DNA of 64,000 bases from Deuterostichococcus epilithicus (lineage: Eukaryota > Chlorophyta > Trebouxiophyceae > Prasiolales > Stichococcaceae): positions 2,512,356-2,576,355 of the forward strand of contig JAVTLE010000001.1 of assembly GCA_033439295.1 (NCBI GenBank), read 5' to 3'. The position numbers were made by a program, and so were the translations under genes. The notes beneath the pieces are model-generated. The model did not search any database. It saw only the letters and a program-made list of their open reading frames with translations, and had not been told where the DNA came from. Shown here piece by piece: positions 23,904 to 36,119 of the stretch (its first letter is position 1; the number at the start of each line of letters is the position of its first letter).

Positions 23904-25410
23904 ATGGCTGACGGGATTGGTGCATCCCCGCGACTGTGCAGCCTGCCGGACGACCCGCTGCTTGGCATTGCTGAGCTGCTGCCCCTCAACGCCAGGTTGG
24001 CGCCATCACCCTCCGCCTGCTTGCAAGTCTGATATGTCAACTTGGGAATGGCGCAAGTTTCCTCAGAGTATGACTGGCGGCGCGAAATATGGTACCACAG
24101 AGCTGCAGGTATTTGAACTAACGCGCTCTACTTCCGTGTGTTGAACGCATACAGGCTGCACCTCCAGCGGGTTTCGAAGCGCTAATGCGTCCTCTGTGGG
24201 CCGGACAGCCGCTTGTGGCAGCAGATGTCACTTAACTTCAAGCTCGAGGAGTCACCAGACTGCACAGCAATGCTGCAGTGGCTGGCGCAGCGCGCGGTCA
24301 CCCTGGAGCAGCTCGCCATCATGATGCTGCACTAAGGTTTAGGGTTTCACACGTGAGTGCTGCCCTCAAGGAGCATCCTTCCTGCGGTCCAGCCTTTCTG
24401 CCCTGGTCTCATTAGCTGAGCAACAGGTCCCGTGCGTGCGTGCATTACACTTCTCCAGTACTGTCGGCCCAATGATCACCATGGTACCCGGCTTTGGCAC
24501 CTCACAGGATGATGACGACTCGTTAGACCGGCGCCCGACGCGTCTGCCGCGGCTGGCGTTTGCGCTGCGGCTGGTGTCACTGCACGTCACCCGCTCCAGC
24601 CTGGTTGCCGGCGCGGTCACCGCATTTGAGGCGCTTGCGCTGCTGCACCAGCGCTCGCTGCGCCTGCACGAACTCAAGGACGAGGTGAGCTGCTGCTGCC
24701 ATGCAGGATGCAGGTGGTGGGACATACGGCTATGCACTTGCTTTGATTCCCGTTGCAGGGTTGACATAGCCAGCGTTGTCAGTTGTGGCGCTTCGCCATC
24801 GCAGGTGCCGAGCCAGCGGTTCGGCGCCAGCCTCTCGCGGCTCACAGAGCTGGCCCTAAGCTGGGGCAAATACGATCCTGAGTCTGAGGACACACAGCGG
24901 CCTGCTGGCTTGCACAGCACTGCAGCAGCTGTCATTCACGAAAGCCCCGCAGATCTGTCGTTGTGTGCGCCTCAATAGCGAAACTGATGTCAGCAGGGCA
25001 GGTGAAGACACGAGTAAAGAGCCAGTTGAGGCCAAATTGTCACGCATGTGGTGCCGACGCCGCAGGAATGGCCCAGGATCCCAGCCGGCATCACGGCGCT
25101 GTCGCGGCTGCGCCATTTGGAGCTGGGCGGCTGCAAACTGCACCTCCTGCCGGCCAACATCAGCAGTCTGCAGTCGCAGACGGCACTGCACCTGCCGGGC
25201 AAAACCTGGGCGGTCGGGGATGATGCCGTGAGCGTCGCCCTGCCGGCGGCGATGCGCCAGATGCTCCGCCTGCGCAGCCTTGTTATTCCCGCTGCGCAGT
25301 GCCCGCCGGCGCTGCCGCTGCTCATGCAGCTCACCAGGCTGCGTGTGACCAATCTCAAGTCGGAAGGCAAGGCGCAGCCAATCGTCAACGCCTTTGGTGC
25401 AATCCCTTGA
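23904..25410 (+). pseudogene. F-box/leucine-rich repeat gene with in-frame stops
   Basis: Exon 1 (23904-23995) reads MADGIGASPRLCS then LPDDPLLGIAELLPLNA, the first half of an F-box, ending in phase 2. The next exon (from 24155) continues RLHLQRVSKR, TAA, then CVLCGPDSRLWQQMSLNF, the second half of an F-box. Aligned with the intact gene at 54.7 kb (KVCCRWRAVC...WHQVDL), the stop at 24183-24185 replaces the conserved F-box Trp. A second in-frame TAA lies at 24333-24335. Further LRR-like exons follow (about 24496-24685, about 24810-24890, and to 25410: LRHLELGGCKLHLLPANISSL, RLRSLVI, LTRLRV). Either a pseudogene or a locus using splicing I cannot see. Exon borders after the second exon are approximate. 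Confidence 0.6.
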
Positions 25411-27733
25411 GCTGACAAAGTGTCTCTGCAGGGTCAGATAAACCCACGCTGCGCCGCTTCAAGCACCCTGCCTGTGAGCCACCCACCTACTACTGTAGCC
25501 GCCTCGACAGGAGCCCAGAATGCTGCGTAAGCTTCAAAGCAGCCTCATTTCAAAAGCCGCGCCAAGGCTGTTTGCTTGCTGGTGATGTAGCGCAGTATTG
25601 TCATGCGCTTGGAAAGCTGCACACGCCCGCCTCGCTTTCAGTCGATCTGGGGCGCTTTGTGGCAGGCCCTAGCGTCTCCAGGATGGGAAATCACCAACAA
25701 GGAGAACAGGGTGAATGTGCACAGTGCACCACTTGCGGGCCGTCCGCCGCAGCGTGATCAGGTGCGTATTTGGCAACAATGCCGCCAGAGCAGAGCGCTG
25801 CCCGATCGGGCTCGTCGCCGCGCACGCGCGTTGCTGCTGCGACTGATCGTCAGGCTGCAAGTAGCTGCAACTGATGGCAGTTTGCATCTCAGGAGATATG
25901 AAACCCACTGATTGGAGAATGGCAGTTCCTGCTGCGCCTGCTGGCGCTGTGGCAAGCACTTCGTCATCCGTCGATTACCGTACAAGACGGACTCGGTGGA
26001 CATATCTGCACACAATCTCAGCTATATTCAAGTGAGCTTTTGAGCATTTGCTGGTGTTCGCATTGCTTAGCGAAGATTTGTCGGCGGCGAGTCAGCGATC
26101 ATGGCGGATTCGTCGAGGGGAGGAACTACCCGCGCGGCTGCATACGCAGACTCTCCGGGAGAATCAGCCCACCACCACACCAAGGCAGGCAAGTTTGCAG
26201 GGGGACCGCATGTCACTTCTACCTCGTTCTGTAGTCTGGATGCGCTTCATGCAGCCCTGCCACCCCGCACTAGCCCGAGGCGGCTGGTCCCAATTTAGCA
26301 AACTCGGCTCCTGGGCCCGCCGGCGGGACAGATTGCGACGCCGCAATCGACTGTCGTCATGCCAACACATTATGCCGCTGCACCTGATAGCCGGCGGGGT
26401 GTGCCAACACGCTCTGCGCACGGCCACGAGCTGCGTACGGCCGGCCAGCAAGCGCTTTGACGTATCCGGATGCGCTGAGACCTCGTGGCTTCTTGGCGGA
26501 ATAGCACCTACGGATCCGCACATCTCCGCCAACGCAGTCCTGCAGAGCCGCATCAGATGTTGCTGTGCACTCTCGCACCCGTACGAGTCTGCAAGATTGC
26601 GCAGCATTGCGGACGGGTGTGTGTAGGGTGTTTTCTCTTTGGAATTTGGTGCACCCGCTGCAGCAGCTTTAGCGTAGTCGAATGCTTGTCGACTGCCGTT
26701 TGTTGCCTGGGCGAGACCAAGCGCAGCCGAGCTCAGAGCGAAGGCGGCATCACGCCAGGCTGATGAAAATGATCGTATGATTGGCGAGAGTCCGCGTGAT
26801 TGCGAAGCCGCGAAAGGCTGCTGTGCCGTCCTTGGCATATCGATCCCGTACCTAGGCATAATCACCGTTCACTGTTTGCAACACTTGCAAATCCGTTGAC
26901 GCACCAAATCACCCTCTGTGTGCTTGCTTGCCGATGCAAGCGTACCAACGCAGCCGCAAGGGAGCGCCTCAGCTGTGCTGGGGCGAGACCCAGACGCCTG
27001 ATCAACGCTTGCTGCCAGCTGAGCCAGTGCACATGCTCGCAAGCGCTCGTTGGTTTACATCGAAACCGCAAATTGTACCTGCACTACTTCATGCATCAGT
27101 GCGCCCACGACGCTCCGTCAGTGCATGGCTTTTCGACGGCTGGAACGTTTCAAAGTCTGACGGCAGCCAGACTTCGCTTCCCTGACAGTACACTGGGTCT
27201 ATTTGTGTGCAACGAGCACTTCGTCCCAAAGTTGACCATCCGATGCACAGTCAGCAGAAGTAGTGCACGTGCGCTTTGTCCTGTTGCGCATAAGATTGCC
27301 ACCTGAGAGGGTGCGAGACTGTAGTGCATCCTGCAGTGCAATGGAGTCGGCAACATCTGCTGGCATGTCTGACGTGAGTTTGCATGCCTAGCATGCAACG
27401 CATCTGCCCAGATGCTGCTTTCGTTCCTTCAATTTAGCATTGCCGTCTGCGCGAGGCTCAAGCAGTCGCTCCTGAAACCCATGAGCCCAACACTCAGATG
27501 GTTGCTGTTCGCCGCCACATTGCCCAGAATTGCTACGCATTGATTCCATGCACAATCAATGATTGTTGCAGCACAGCAAGCTCGCTCACACAGCTGTCTT
27601 GCATTAGGCAGGGCCATCACAAAAAAAAACTTTACGCCACCAAGGACCGGGGAGCCCATTGTCTCGACTTCCGCTTGACTTCCATGTGAACAAGAACTTT
27701 GACTGCGCCTGGTATGCATGCATTGCAGGCGGC
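25411..27733. other. gene-poor stretch, nothing recognised
   Basis: Contains a 233-codon minus-strand open frame (26865-26164) and many shorter ones, none with a recognisable motif. Composition is less GC-rich than the flanking genes. No repeats obvious by eye. Confidence 0.35.
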
Positions 27734-29739
27734 ATGGCGCGGCGGCAGCACTTGACTTTTGAGGTGCTGCTGATCGTGTTTGTTGCAGTGGCTACAACCT
27801 TGGTTGCTCCTGCTGGAGCGGAAGCATGTGAGTGATTCGACAAAGACGTCTGACTCCCTTCCCTTTGTTCTAGCGTCATTGACTCCGCCGCTTGCCGATC
27901 ATCTTCATGTCTGTGGCGGCATGCACCCATGTGCTGGCCGCTTACCGATTAAAAGGGATGCAGTTTGGGTTTCACTACTGCTTTCAACATCTCCATGCAG
28001 GCGCTTGCAAGATCAACATCGTTGTGCGGGCCTTCATCCCCTCACCCGTGCTGTACCTTTCCGTGGGACCAGCAAGAAACGAAACGTAGCTATAAGCGGA
28101 GACGGGCGGAGTTTCAGCCGCAAACAAGGGACTGCACGTGTAGGAGTGAGCACATCCTTCACCATATCACAGCGTGGCAGCTTTTCATTTCCAAACGGGT
28201 GCGTGCATAGCAAGGTGACATCACACTGGCTTGCCCACATGCTAAGCATGGCGTGCACACTGACCGGTTTTTGCAGTGCAATTCAGCCCTTCGTACATTC
28301 TTGCAGGCCCGGTACTTATGAGCATTCTGGGAGTAAGCGCTGGGACTTGAATTCAGTCAAGAAAGTCCGGGGGAAGCCTGATTGGTGGCGCGCCTTGAAA
28401 CGCAGCCCGAGATGCACTAAGACGAACCCTAGGACTAGCTCCTGCAGGGCCGACTTCAGATATACTGCCGCTGACGTGTACGCCAAAGGCAGCAGGATAA
28501 GAGGTGGCGAGGGTGCTGTGGACATTCAAATCAATGCCGGTGCGCTCAAGGTCCACGTGTGACCCACATGACCATACATTGAGCATGATGGATGGCCGCT
28601 GTGCTTCGGGTAGGCAACCTCATCGTTACTGAACATATCGCCCCCCAACATATCGTGCAGGCAACCCGATTTTTAATCGACCTTTCCTCGTGCCAAATAT
28701 GAAGATGGACACGACCATTAAATTTCGCATCGACACAGCAACGAGATTGGTCCGGTGGACCATGTCTGCCAGATGTTCTCGGTTTCCTGCATATGAGATT
28801 TACATCAGCGAAGAACCCGCTTTGAAGTCCGATCCAATCGCGAATGGAGGCACTCCTTCGAGCTTGGGTCGGTTTGGCTTTTCCAAAACGAAAACTGGCA
28901 TCATCCGGTACGTCCTTGCGCCAGCCTTACCTGCCGCGTTTGTTTGCAAAAACCCTTGCAGCCCCCGAATGTGTATGTAGCGCACGCCCTGTTGGTCTGC
29001 GCTGAGCATCTACTGTATAGAATGTGGCATGATACGTTTTCACCTGCAGGTGTATTCCACCAGCTCCGCCCCCACCTCCGCCCCTCCTCCGCCTGTTCCG
29101 CCTTCGCCACCACCACTGCCGCCGCCGCTACCACCACCATCGCCACCTCCACCACCACCGCCACCGCCGCCCTCGCCACCACCGCCGTCGCCACCTCCTC
29201 CGCCGCCACCGCCGCCTTCGCCACCGCCACCGCAGCCACCGCCGCCTTCACCACCACCGCCCTCACCACCACCCCCGCCGCCGCCTTCGCCACCACCACC
29301 ACCGTCCCCACCACCTCCGCCGCCACCACTGTCATCACCATCCCCAATGCCACCACCAACTTCTCCGCCGCCGCCACCCCCGTCGCCGCCTCCGCCACCG
29401 CTAAAGCTACCCCCCTTAAATGTAACCATTGTTTTAAAGAGCACGGGTATTGGATACCATTTTCAAGAGTCAGGATTCAAAGATTTCGCAGGGTGCACTT
29501 CTCTTAGTGATTATAAAAAAACCCCTGAAGGATGCCCCTCGGAAGGAAGCCCAACCGGGAACGGTTGCCCATGTGGATATCCTCAGAAAATAATAAACCG
29601 TAGCAACCAAAAGGAAGAGGGCATCAGTACCTACTGTGGTATACTCAAGACTAGCGTCACTTACGAGTATTTCGAGTGCTGCAGCGGATGTGCCTGTTCC
29701 AACACTATTACAGAAACTTATACTTGTGTAGACGACTAG
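27734..29739 (+). CDS. secreted proline-rich (SPPPP) wall-type glycoprotein
   Basis: Five exons in phase: 27734-27827, 28001-28085, 28307-28539, 28661-28907 and 29064-29739 (444 residues). A signal peptide (MARRQHLTFEVLLIVFVAVA, cut near AGAEA) leads into an N-terminal domain of about 185 residues (KINIVVRAFIP, VDIQINAG, FRIDTATRLVRW, FPAYEIYIS), then a spacer at about 227-332 made almost only of Pro and Ser (SPPPPP repeats), then a Cys-rich C-terminal domain with about ten Cys (GCTS, GCPCGY, YCG, ECCSGCACS). Globule, SPPPP rod, Cys-rich globule is the layout of pherophorin-like and other hydroxyproline-rich cell-wall proteins of green algae. I do not claim a specific family for either globular domain. 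Exon 2/3 borders use a weaker donor (GTAGCT). Its 3' end is 201 bp from the convergent ZNHIT3-like gene. Confidence 0.8.
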
Positions 29740-29940
29740 TGTTGTTTCTGAATGTTTGGAAGTCGGCATAATGCACTCCACAAAGCTTGACATGATGGTG
29801 TTTGATTATTGCGACTGCACGAGCTCTTTTCGAACCCATGAACCCTGAACCCAACCAAGAGGAAGGTTGGTGACCTGCTGATCGCTAGACGACGGAGTGC
29901 CTGAATGACCAGAAATTCCATCAACTGCCCTCGAGTATAA

Positions 29941-31005
29941 TCATGAGGACAGTATGGCTGCTAGTTTGTCATCCGCTTCTGGGCCGCCACGCCCAATGGT
30001 CGAGAGCACCTGCGGTGGGAATGATGCTGTATGTGCATCGCCAGGACCGGCGGACGGACAGGGAGCTTCTGGCACACATGCAAGGGCGCACACTGTGAGA
30101 CGGCGCATTCTTGGCTGCGTGCACCAGACCCGCATCCGGAGTGGAAAGAGCGCAACGGCTCAAAGCGCGCCGTCGCACCTTTTCAGCAAATGTGTTGAAT
30201 GCGGGATTCTGCAGTGCGCGCTCCAGCGCCTGCGCCCCAAGTGTCAGCGCCTCAGCACTCTTGTTTGTTTGCACACCCGGGGTTCCCACCCTTCGGTGCA
30301 TTGCGCATGCGCCTGCTGTCGTTGATATACTGATGACAGAACCTTCCTTTGCAAGAAAGCTGCGTCCACGTGCCGAATAGTTTCATACACTCGGAGGACG
30401 AAAAAATGGCCACTGCTGCCTTTATGCAAGTCATTCATCATGTGCCAAGTCCTCGCCTGCTCCGGGCGGTCTGCAGAGTCGATGGCCCCAACCGCGGTCC
30501 GCAGCTGCTCGCTGCGCATCAACTCCCTGACCTCCTCAGACGAAGCTGCGATGCGGAAATTGCCATAGAACAGGATGTAGCAAGGAAAGAAATGGCCCTG
30601 CAGCCGGCACGGTGCGGGTCTGCACTGTCGCCATCGGATTGCAAAATCATTCAGATTGACGAGTGCTATAAGCCAGCACAGTGCGGCAGCAGCCGTAGGC
30701 GGCGCAGCCTCGCGCGAGCGGCAGAATGCCGGGCGCTGACGGCGGTAGACAAGGCCTCACGTCACCGCATGCCTGCCAGCGGCCGTCCCGGCAGCTTGGT
30801 GCGTCAGTGGCTGAAGGCTTCTTCGCTTGCGGTGCTCTGGCCGGATCATTAGGCGCGACTCTCAGTCGAGGGAGAGTGGTGCAGTAGGTGGTAGCAGCTC
30901 ACCCAGGAGCTCCAGGCTGCCGCGCGGAAGGCGGAAGTCCTCCTCCTCGAGCGTCGGCTGCTCCCGCGGCGCGTCGTCCCACCCTGCAGCGGGAATCAGA
31001 TGCTC
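29941..31005 (-). CDS. ZNHIT3-like protein, C-terminal part (5' end not found)
   Basis: Four minus-strand exons in phase: 31005-30903, 30545-30457, 30229-30179 and 30009-29941. They encode EHLIPAAGW...EEEDFRLP, SSEEVRELMRSEQL then AVGAIDSAD, ALERALQNPAFNTFAEK and VLSTIGRGGP...AILSS-stop. This matches the C-terminal region of HIT zinc-finger proteins of the ZNHIT3 type (box C/D snoRNP assembly), in which a short helical block of the form LRxLLxNxxLRxLIxxID is followed by the family's last helices. The N-terminal HIT zinc finger should lie upstream, but I found no CxxC...CxxC exon. Exon 2 ends at a probable GC donor (CAG before GCGAGG), the only way to keep the frame. Confidence 0.65.
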
Positions 31006-33020
31006 CTGCAAAGGCGCGTAGTTGTGCGACCGGGGTGCTGCAGCCTTGCGTCGGCATGCGGAGCAGCCATGGCGGCCCGGCGGTCAGTGCAGCGCCAACA
31101 ACGCTGGAGCAATGCTGCTCCCTTGCTGCCCAGCGCGGCACAGTTGCGGCGGTCGCGTAGTGCAGCTGCGCTGTTGCCTTTGATGCCGAAATGCAGCCCT
31201 GCTGCGCTTGTGCAGGTCCCTGGTCGAGCACCCTTGTGCAGCCAGGGCAGCTGCGCACCCTGCAGCGGCGCAGCAGCGGCAGCGGCGGCCGACACCACCC
31301 GCAACGTCACGGCCGCGACGCCGCCCGCCCCTCCCGGCGCCTTTCTGCAGTCAGCGCGGAGCACGACTCGGTGGCGGCAGCGGTTCGGGCACTTCCGTCC
31401 TAGCGGGCGTGGCCTGCGCGGCTGCAGCGCCACTTTCCCGCCATGCCAGCAGGGAACAACCATCACAGGCGGAGGTCCCCCCGCCTGGGCTGTGGCAGGC
31501 ACAAGTCGCAGCCTTTGCTCAAATTCTGGTCGAGCCGAAGCGAGGGGAGCTGGAAGCGTCCGGGCCGCAAGATGCGTCTCATGGCCACGAGCTAACCCTG
31601 CAAAGCCCTGCGCCCGCCCCGCCTTCCGCATGCTTTCGCCAGCATGGCCACCCACGGCCCGCATGATGCAGCAGTTTTGCTGCGACCGGATTGCAGCACA
31701 CGGCTGAATGTCCCTGACAGGCACCTGATGGAGCGGATGGTGCTGGACGACGCGCCCTGCACCAGCGGCGGGCAGTCGGCCGCCGGCAGCCGCCCCAGCA
31801 GCGCTCCTGCGCCGGTGCTGCAGTCCACACCGCCGTCCGGCGCCACTGCCAGATGCACAGCCTGGCCCGGCCTGAGGCCGGCGGCCGCCTCTTGATGCTC
31901 TACCGCCACAGCGAGCGTGACGTCCGCCTTGTGCGGCGCGCCCGCCATGGCGCCGCCTTGAGAGTTCCTGCTGCAGGCTTTCGTTCGGGTGGAGGGACGG
32001 TCGACGGCGCAGACTGTCGGAGCTTCGCTTCGGAGTCTGCTGAGGTGTCGGAACTGGTGTATCGCAGCCTGCTAGATACAAAGTTTCTGGTGGCGCCGTA
32101 CTCCCGGTATGTGCAAGCAAATTCTTAGCAGCTCTCGGCGGCTACGATACTTGCACAAGGTTCACATCATGCGTTGGGACTCGATCTGACAGACTGAGAC
32201 GACAGAATCGCTGTTGCGGCGCGTTCGAAACGTTCCGGAGGGTGACCGATGGTTGTAATTTCTTGCTTGCACCCGCCTGCGACCTGCAACTCAGGCAATC
32301 AGGATCTCCTGGGATTCCCAAATGCTTCTGGCGTTGCGCAGCTGTTGCAGAAAGTGTGGCTGACTTTTTGATGTCTGACGCAAAGAGGGGAAAACTAGCA
32401 CCTGCCTACTCGCAATCAGTGGTCCCTACTCACGCTGGCTAGTGTCTGGTTGCAAAAGTGGAATCACGAGAATGAAAGCGCGTCAAGCGGTTCCGATTGT
32501 CACTTTAGCCGGCGGCTGATGGCGACCTCGGCGTCAAGTCCGTCAGCTGTGTTCAGCCTTTTCGGCAGACACCGTAGAACAGCCAGTCGGATGCCATCAC
32601 AGTATCGTTGGCGCCTTTGAGCTGTAAACTAGTGTAGACCGCATCGCCAGTGGCGCGGACAACGAGCTGTGCGAGACGCTGAAGCCCAGAACGAGATAAA
32701 CTTGGTGCGCTCTTGCTGAGTCTTCTCATGCATTGCGCGGGCCCGCGCTATGCTAGGCGGCGAGAGCACTGCCAGCTGAACCACTGTCACATACGCCAAG
32801 CCGCCTACGCTGTCCGACGCCGTCGTGGCAGTTCAGGCTGCCTGCCAGCCTGCAGACCCGCAGCGCCTCGGCGAGACCGAGGCAGAAACGATGGCGTGCG
32901 AACAGCGCGCTCGCGCTGGGCGATGAATAATATCGGAACTGAAGCCAGCCCTTGCTTTGGACGCCTGCGACGCAGGCCCTGCTGTTCTATCTGTCTATCT
33001 CACGATGAATCTGAAATGTC
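31006..33020. other. unresolved coding-like region, probably minus-strand exons
   Basis: The minus strand has a 374-codon open frame (32120-30996) that is mainly low-complexity Arg/Gly/Ala, and in another frame a more protein-like stretch (about 31945-31715) reading ADVTLAVAVEHQEA, LRPGQAVHLAVAPDGG, ALLGRLPAADCPPLV. The latter may be an upstream exon of the ZNHIT3-like gene or a separate gene; I could not connect it by phase. From about 32130 to 33020 nothing is recognised. Confidence 0.3.
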
Positions 33021-33047
33021 ATGCGCGCAGGCCCTCGTCGCTGTGAG

Positions 33048-35228
33048 ATGTGGAACTGGGACGGTAAAATCTACGGCGGGCTTTACTTGGCAGCACTAGC
33101 AGTGCTCCTGGTGCTGGCAGCCTCGGCTCCAACAGCGGCAGGGGAGTGTGGGACTCCAGACCTCTCGCCGGAGGCCGCCATTGCCGTGGAAAGACGGACC
33201 AATGCCCTGTTGCTGGCATCGGTGGGCACTGCAGACCCAGCCATTGCCGCGCAGCGGATTGCCGCTGCCGACGGCGGGCTCATCCTTAGCAACAGCCGGC
33301 AAGCAGCTGATGACCCAGTCGTCGTCGACGTGTACTTCCACGTGCTGGGGCTGGTCAACCCGGCAACGGGAGTGAACGACTTTGACGTGACCGACGACAG
33401 CATTGCGCAGCAGCTGCAGGTGCATGCCCTGCTGTGCCCTGCGTTGTGTGCCTGGCCTGCATTCGAATGCCAGTTTCGCATCGATTTCACCAATGGCAGG
33501 AAAGCAGTAAAGCAATACAACCGACATGTCGGTGACAGCTCACAGAGCATCTGCCACGCACGGGTCACCAAGGCATCCCGCAAACTCTGCACCAAGTTCA
33601 ACAGCGTGTATGTAGACGAGGGCCTCATGCAGTACGGATGTGTGCGCAGGTGCTCAACGATGCCTATTCGAAGTTCTTCGGCCTGCAATTCCGTCTAGCA
33701 AGGGCAAAGCACTACAGCGACGCACGATATTTCAACGTCACACCGCACGGCACGGTGCACATACGAAATGATATTGTCCGTGCAGCTGACTGTCCTCAAT
33801 TAGCACAAAATTCTCGGCTGTGTCAACGTCAGCCGTTTCTTGGTGTCAGCTGTAAGCCTGCAGCCCTACTTTCCTGAACAACTGGAGCGATGTGTGTGCT
33901 TTTTACTTGCCGGCAGGCTATTGGAAAGGCAGTTGCAGCGCTACGGGTCGGCGATGAACGAACACTACACATCTTCACGACAACCTTCATACCGACGACC
34001 ACTGATTCTTCAATCCTCGGGTGAGCTTTCTCTATCTTATTACACAAACTTAAACGAACAATCTCTTTGCGGGAGCACATTCAAAAACCTTGCAAAACCC
34101 GGCCTTTCAAGGTGAGGTCGTCGCTCACATGCCGACCACAGCTCAGCGCTGTCTATACAGCATTGAGATCGAGCGAGAAGGGCAGGCCAGCATAATCATG
34201 ATCGGCAGCTTACGGCTGTTGTTGCATCAGAGGCAGATAGGCGTCAATGCAATTGCAGAGGCAAGTAACTCTAACAGATTACGGCAGGGGCAGTGAAGTT
34301 TACTGAGGACTGCAAACCTGATTCAGGTACTCAACATTTCCTTGGAACTACACGAATGCGCCCCAGCTTGACGGCATAGTCCTGGCCCGAAAAAGCATTC
34401 CGGGTGTAGGATCCCGGATGGGCAACACATTGGTTCACGAGGTGTGTCGAGTTATAGTCAGCCAGTCTTGAATCCTGACGTCATTTGCCGACCCCAATCT
34501 TGCTAGTTGTGCCAGCCGCGTGTTTCCTTGCTGGACTGCAGGTGGGACACTGGTTGGGGCTGTATCACACGTTCCAGGGTGGTTGCAGCTCAGTCAACAA
34601 CGACTTCGTGGCCGACACCCCACGGCAAGCTGCGAGGCAGGCACCAACCAGCTGCCCGTTTCTGAATGGGGCCGTCGTTGACACTTGCCCTTTAGACCCC
34701 GGCAACGACGCGGTAAATACCTGTGCACTACAAATGTCGGCCGCCTCATGGATGTCTCGTGCATCAAGTCCAAGTCTGCAGGCGTTCCGATACGTCACGC
34801 TCACAGTTTTAATTGAAACATCGAAGTGAGTGCATTCTTGGTTTGCGCAGGCGTTCAACATCATGGATTATCTGACTGAGTCCTGCCGCTATCAACTTAC
34901 CGAGGGGCAAAAACAACGAATCATCACACAGGCAACCATGTATCGATTCAAAGCCCCCGATGCCTTGTCTGTGGTAGAAACCGCTGCGCCTACGTCTGCG
35001 CTCACCGACGCACCGACTGAAGCGCCAACTGCAGCGCCCACCGACGCACCAAGCGAAGCGCCAACTACAGCGCCCACCGCGATGCCAACAACCGCCCCCA
35101 CGATTGCTCCCACCATGAAGCCGACAAGGAGGCCGACAAAAAAGCCGACAAGGAGGCCGACAAGAAAGCCAACGAAGAAGCGGCGACCGACGAAGAGGAA
35201 ACCAACCAAAAGGAAGTTTGGTGGCTGA
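33048..35228 (+). CDS. secreted M43-type (pappalysin-like) zinc metalloprotease
   Basis: Six exons in phase: 33048-33419, 33650-33754, 33917-34020, 34327-34441, 34542-34712 and 34851-35228 (414 residues; an in-frame ATG at 33021 would add nine). A signal peptide ([20 protein letters not shown]...) is followed by a propeptide-like region, then [16 protein letters not shown]...[32 protein letters not shown]...LDGIVL and the zinc-binding [11 protein letters not shown] (about 231-241), split by an intron after HE. DTP and a Met-turn NIMDY with the nearby Cys pair complete the M43B pattern. The tail is unusual: Ala-Pro-Thr repeats, then [11 protein letters not shown]-type basic repeats, ending KRKFGG. 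Expected extracellular or wall-associated, with the cationic tail as a possible polysaccharide anchor (inference). The last donor (GTAAAT) is weaker than the others. Confidence 0.87.
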
Positions 35229-36119
35229 CATATCTCGGTTGACTGTGCATGATGGAGAACATCGCATGATTTGGGAATCTCGTGATCTTTCAAGTGGACT
35301 ATCGAAAGCGAAGCACACTGCCACCGATTCTCACTCTGCAGCAAAGCTCTGTTCCTCCCCCCGATTGTCTAGAAACATTGCACACGCAACTTTGTCCAGC
35401 CATCTCTACAGGCCTACAATGTGACAAGCTTCACATATTGCCAAGCTCACCTATTCTATAACGTTCGCCAGAAAGGCAGCATTTTCCATCCCTGCTCATC
35501 TCGCTCGACTTGCTGAATCTTCACAGATGAAGTACGGAAATGCAGAGCATGGGTACATTGTGCGCTCATATGGTTTGTGCTTCATACTCCTGCACCGTTG
35601 CCTTCACCGTCTCTCGGTTGCCGCGAGCCGCCGGATGTCCCACCGAATTTGACTCGACCGTAGGTACACTTGACCGAGCCTCGCCTACGGTACTCTAGCC
35701 ACGGGCATGGTGAGACGGCGCGAAAAACTGCTTCCCAGACGGAGCGCTGTGCAAAGGCATGATGCGCACTTTTCCGCCGCAAGGAGTCTAAGTTTCATGG
35801 TGGTATTATGCTGTAGTTCGACTTTGTTTCGGCTACGCGAGCTCGAGCATCGAAATGATTCGATGTTGCTGCTGCGGGCATGTTAGGTCCAGTCTGGGTG
35901 ACGGTCTCACTCAACGTCTTTATGGTGGCGGTCGGCACCATAGATGCCATCATCGGCACTATTGATGCCGTTCAAAAGCTGATCCAAAAGGCCTCATGTT
36001 GATCGGCAATCTCAGCAGCATGAGCCATGTTTGCTCGCACGCATTCTTTTCCTGGAATCTGACGACGCTAGTGGCAGCTGATTGTGTTCCTGAGCAAACA
36101 AACTTTATGGTCTTGTTCC
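35229..36119. other. intergenic, nothing recognised
   Basis: 3' flank of the metalloprotease gene, AT-richer, with GCCATCATCGGCACTATTGA-like near-repeats around 35930-35975. No exon seen. Confidence 0.35.

Noticed and set aside
24183-24335. reassigned TAA codon, as in some ulvophyte algae, to explain the F-box stops
   Set aside because: Other genes here end at TAA, TAG and TGA at the expected places (for example TAA at 19992), so the standard code applies.
24333-24356. interstitial telomere-like TTTAGGG
   Set aside because: Less than two units (GGTTTAGGGTTTC); expected by chance.
26164-26865. 233-codon minus-strand open frame
   Set aside because: No motif, no splice context, and a composition unlike the confirmed genes here. 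Kept as unexplained rather than called.
28992-29444. minus-strand Gly-rich open frame opposite the SPPPP exon
   Set aside because: It is the complement of the Pro-rich coding repeat.
30996-32120. 374-codon minus-strand open frame
   Set aside because: Mainly Arg/Gly/Ala low complexity, typical of an alternate frame in GC-rich DNA. It overlaps more protein-like frames and the acceptor of the ZNHIT3-like exon.
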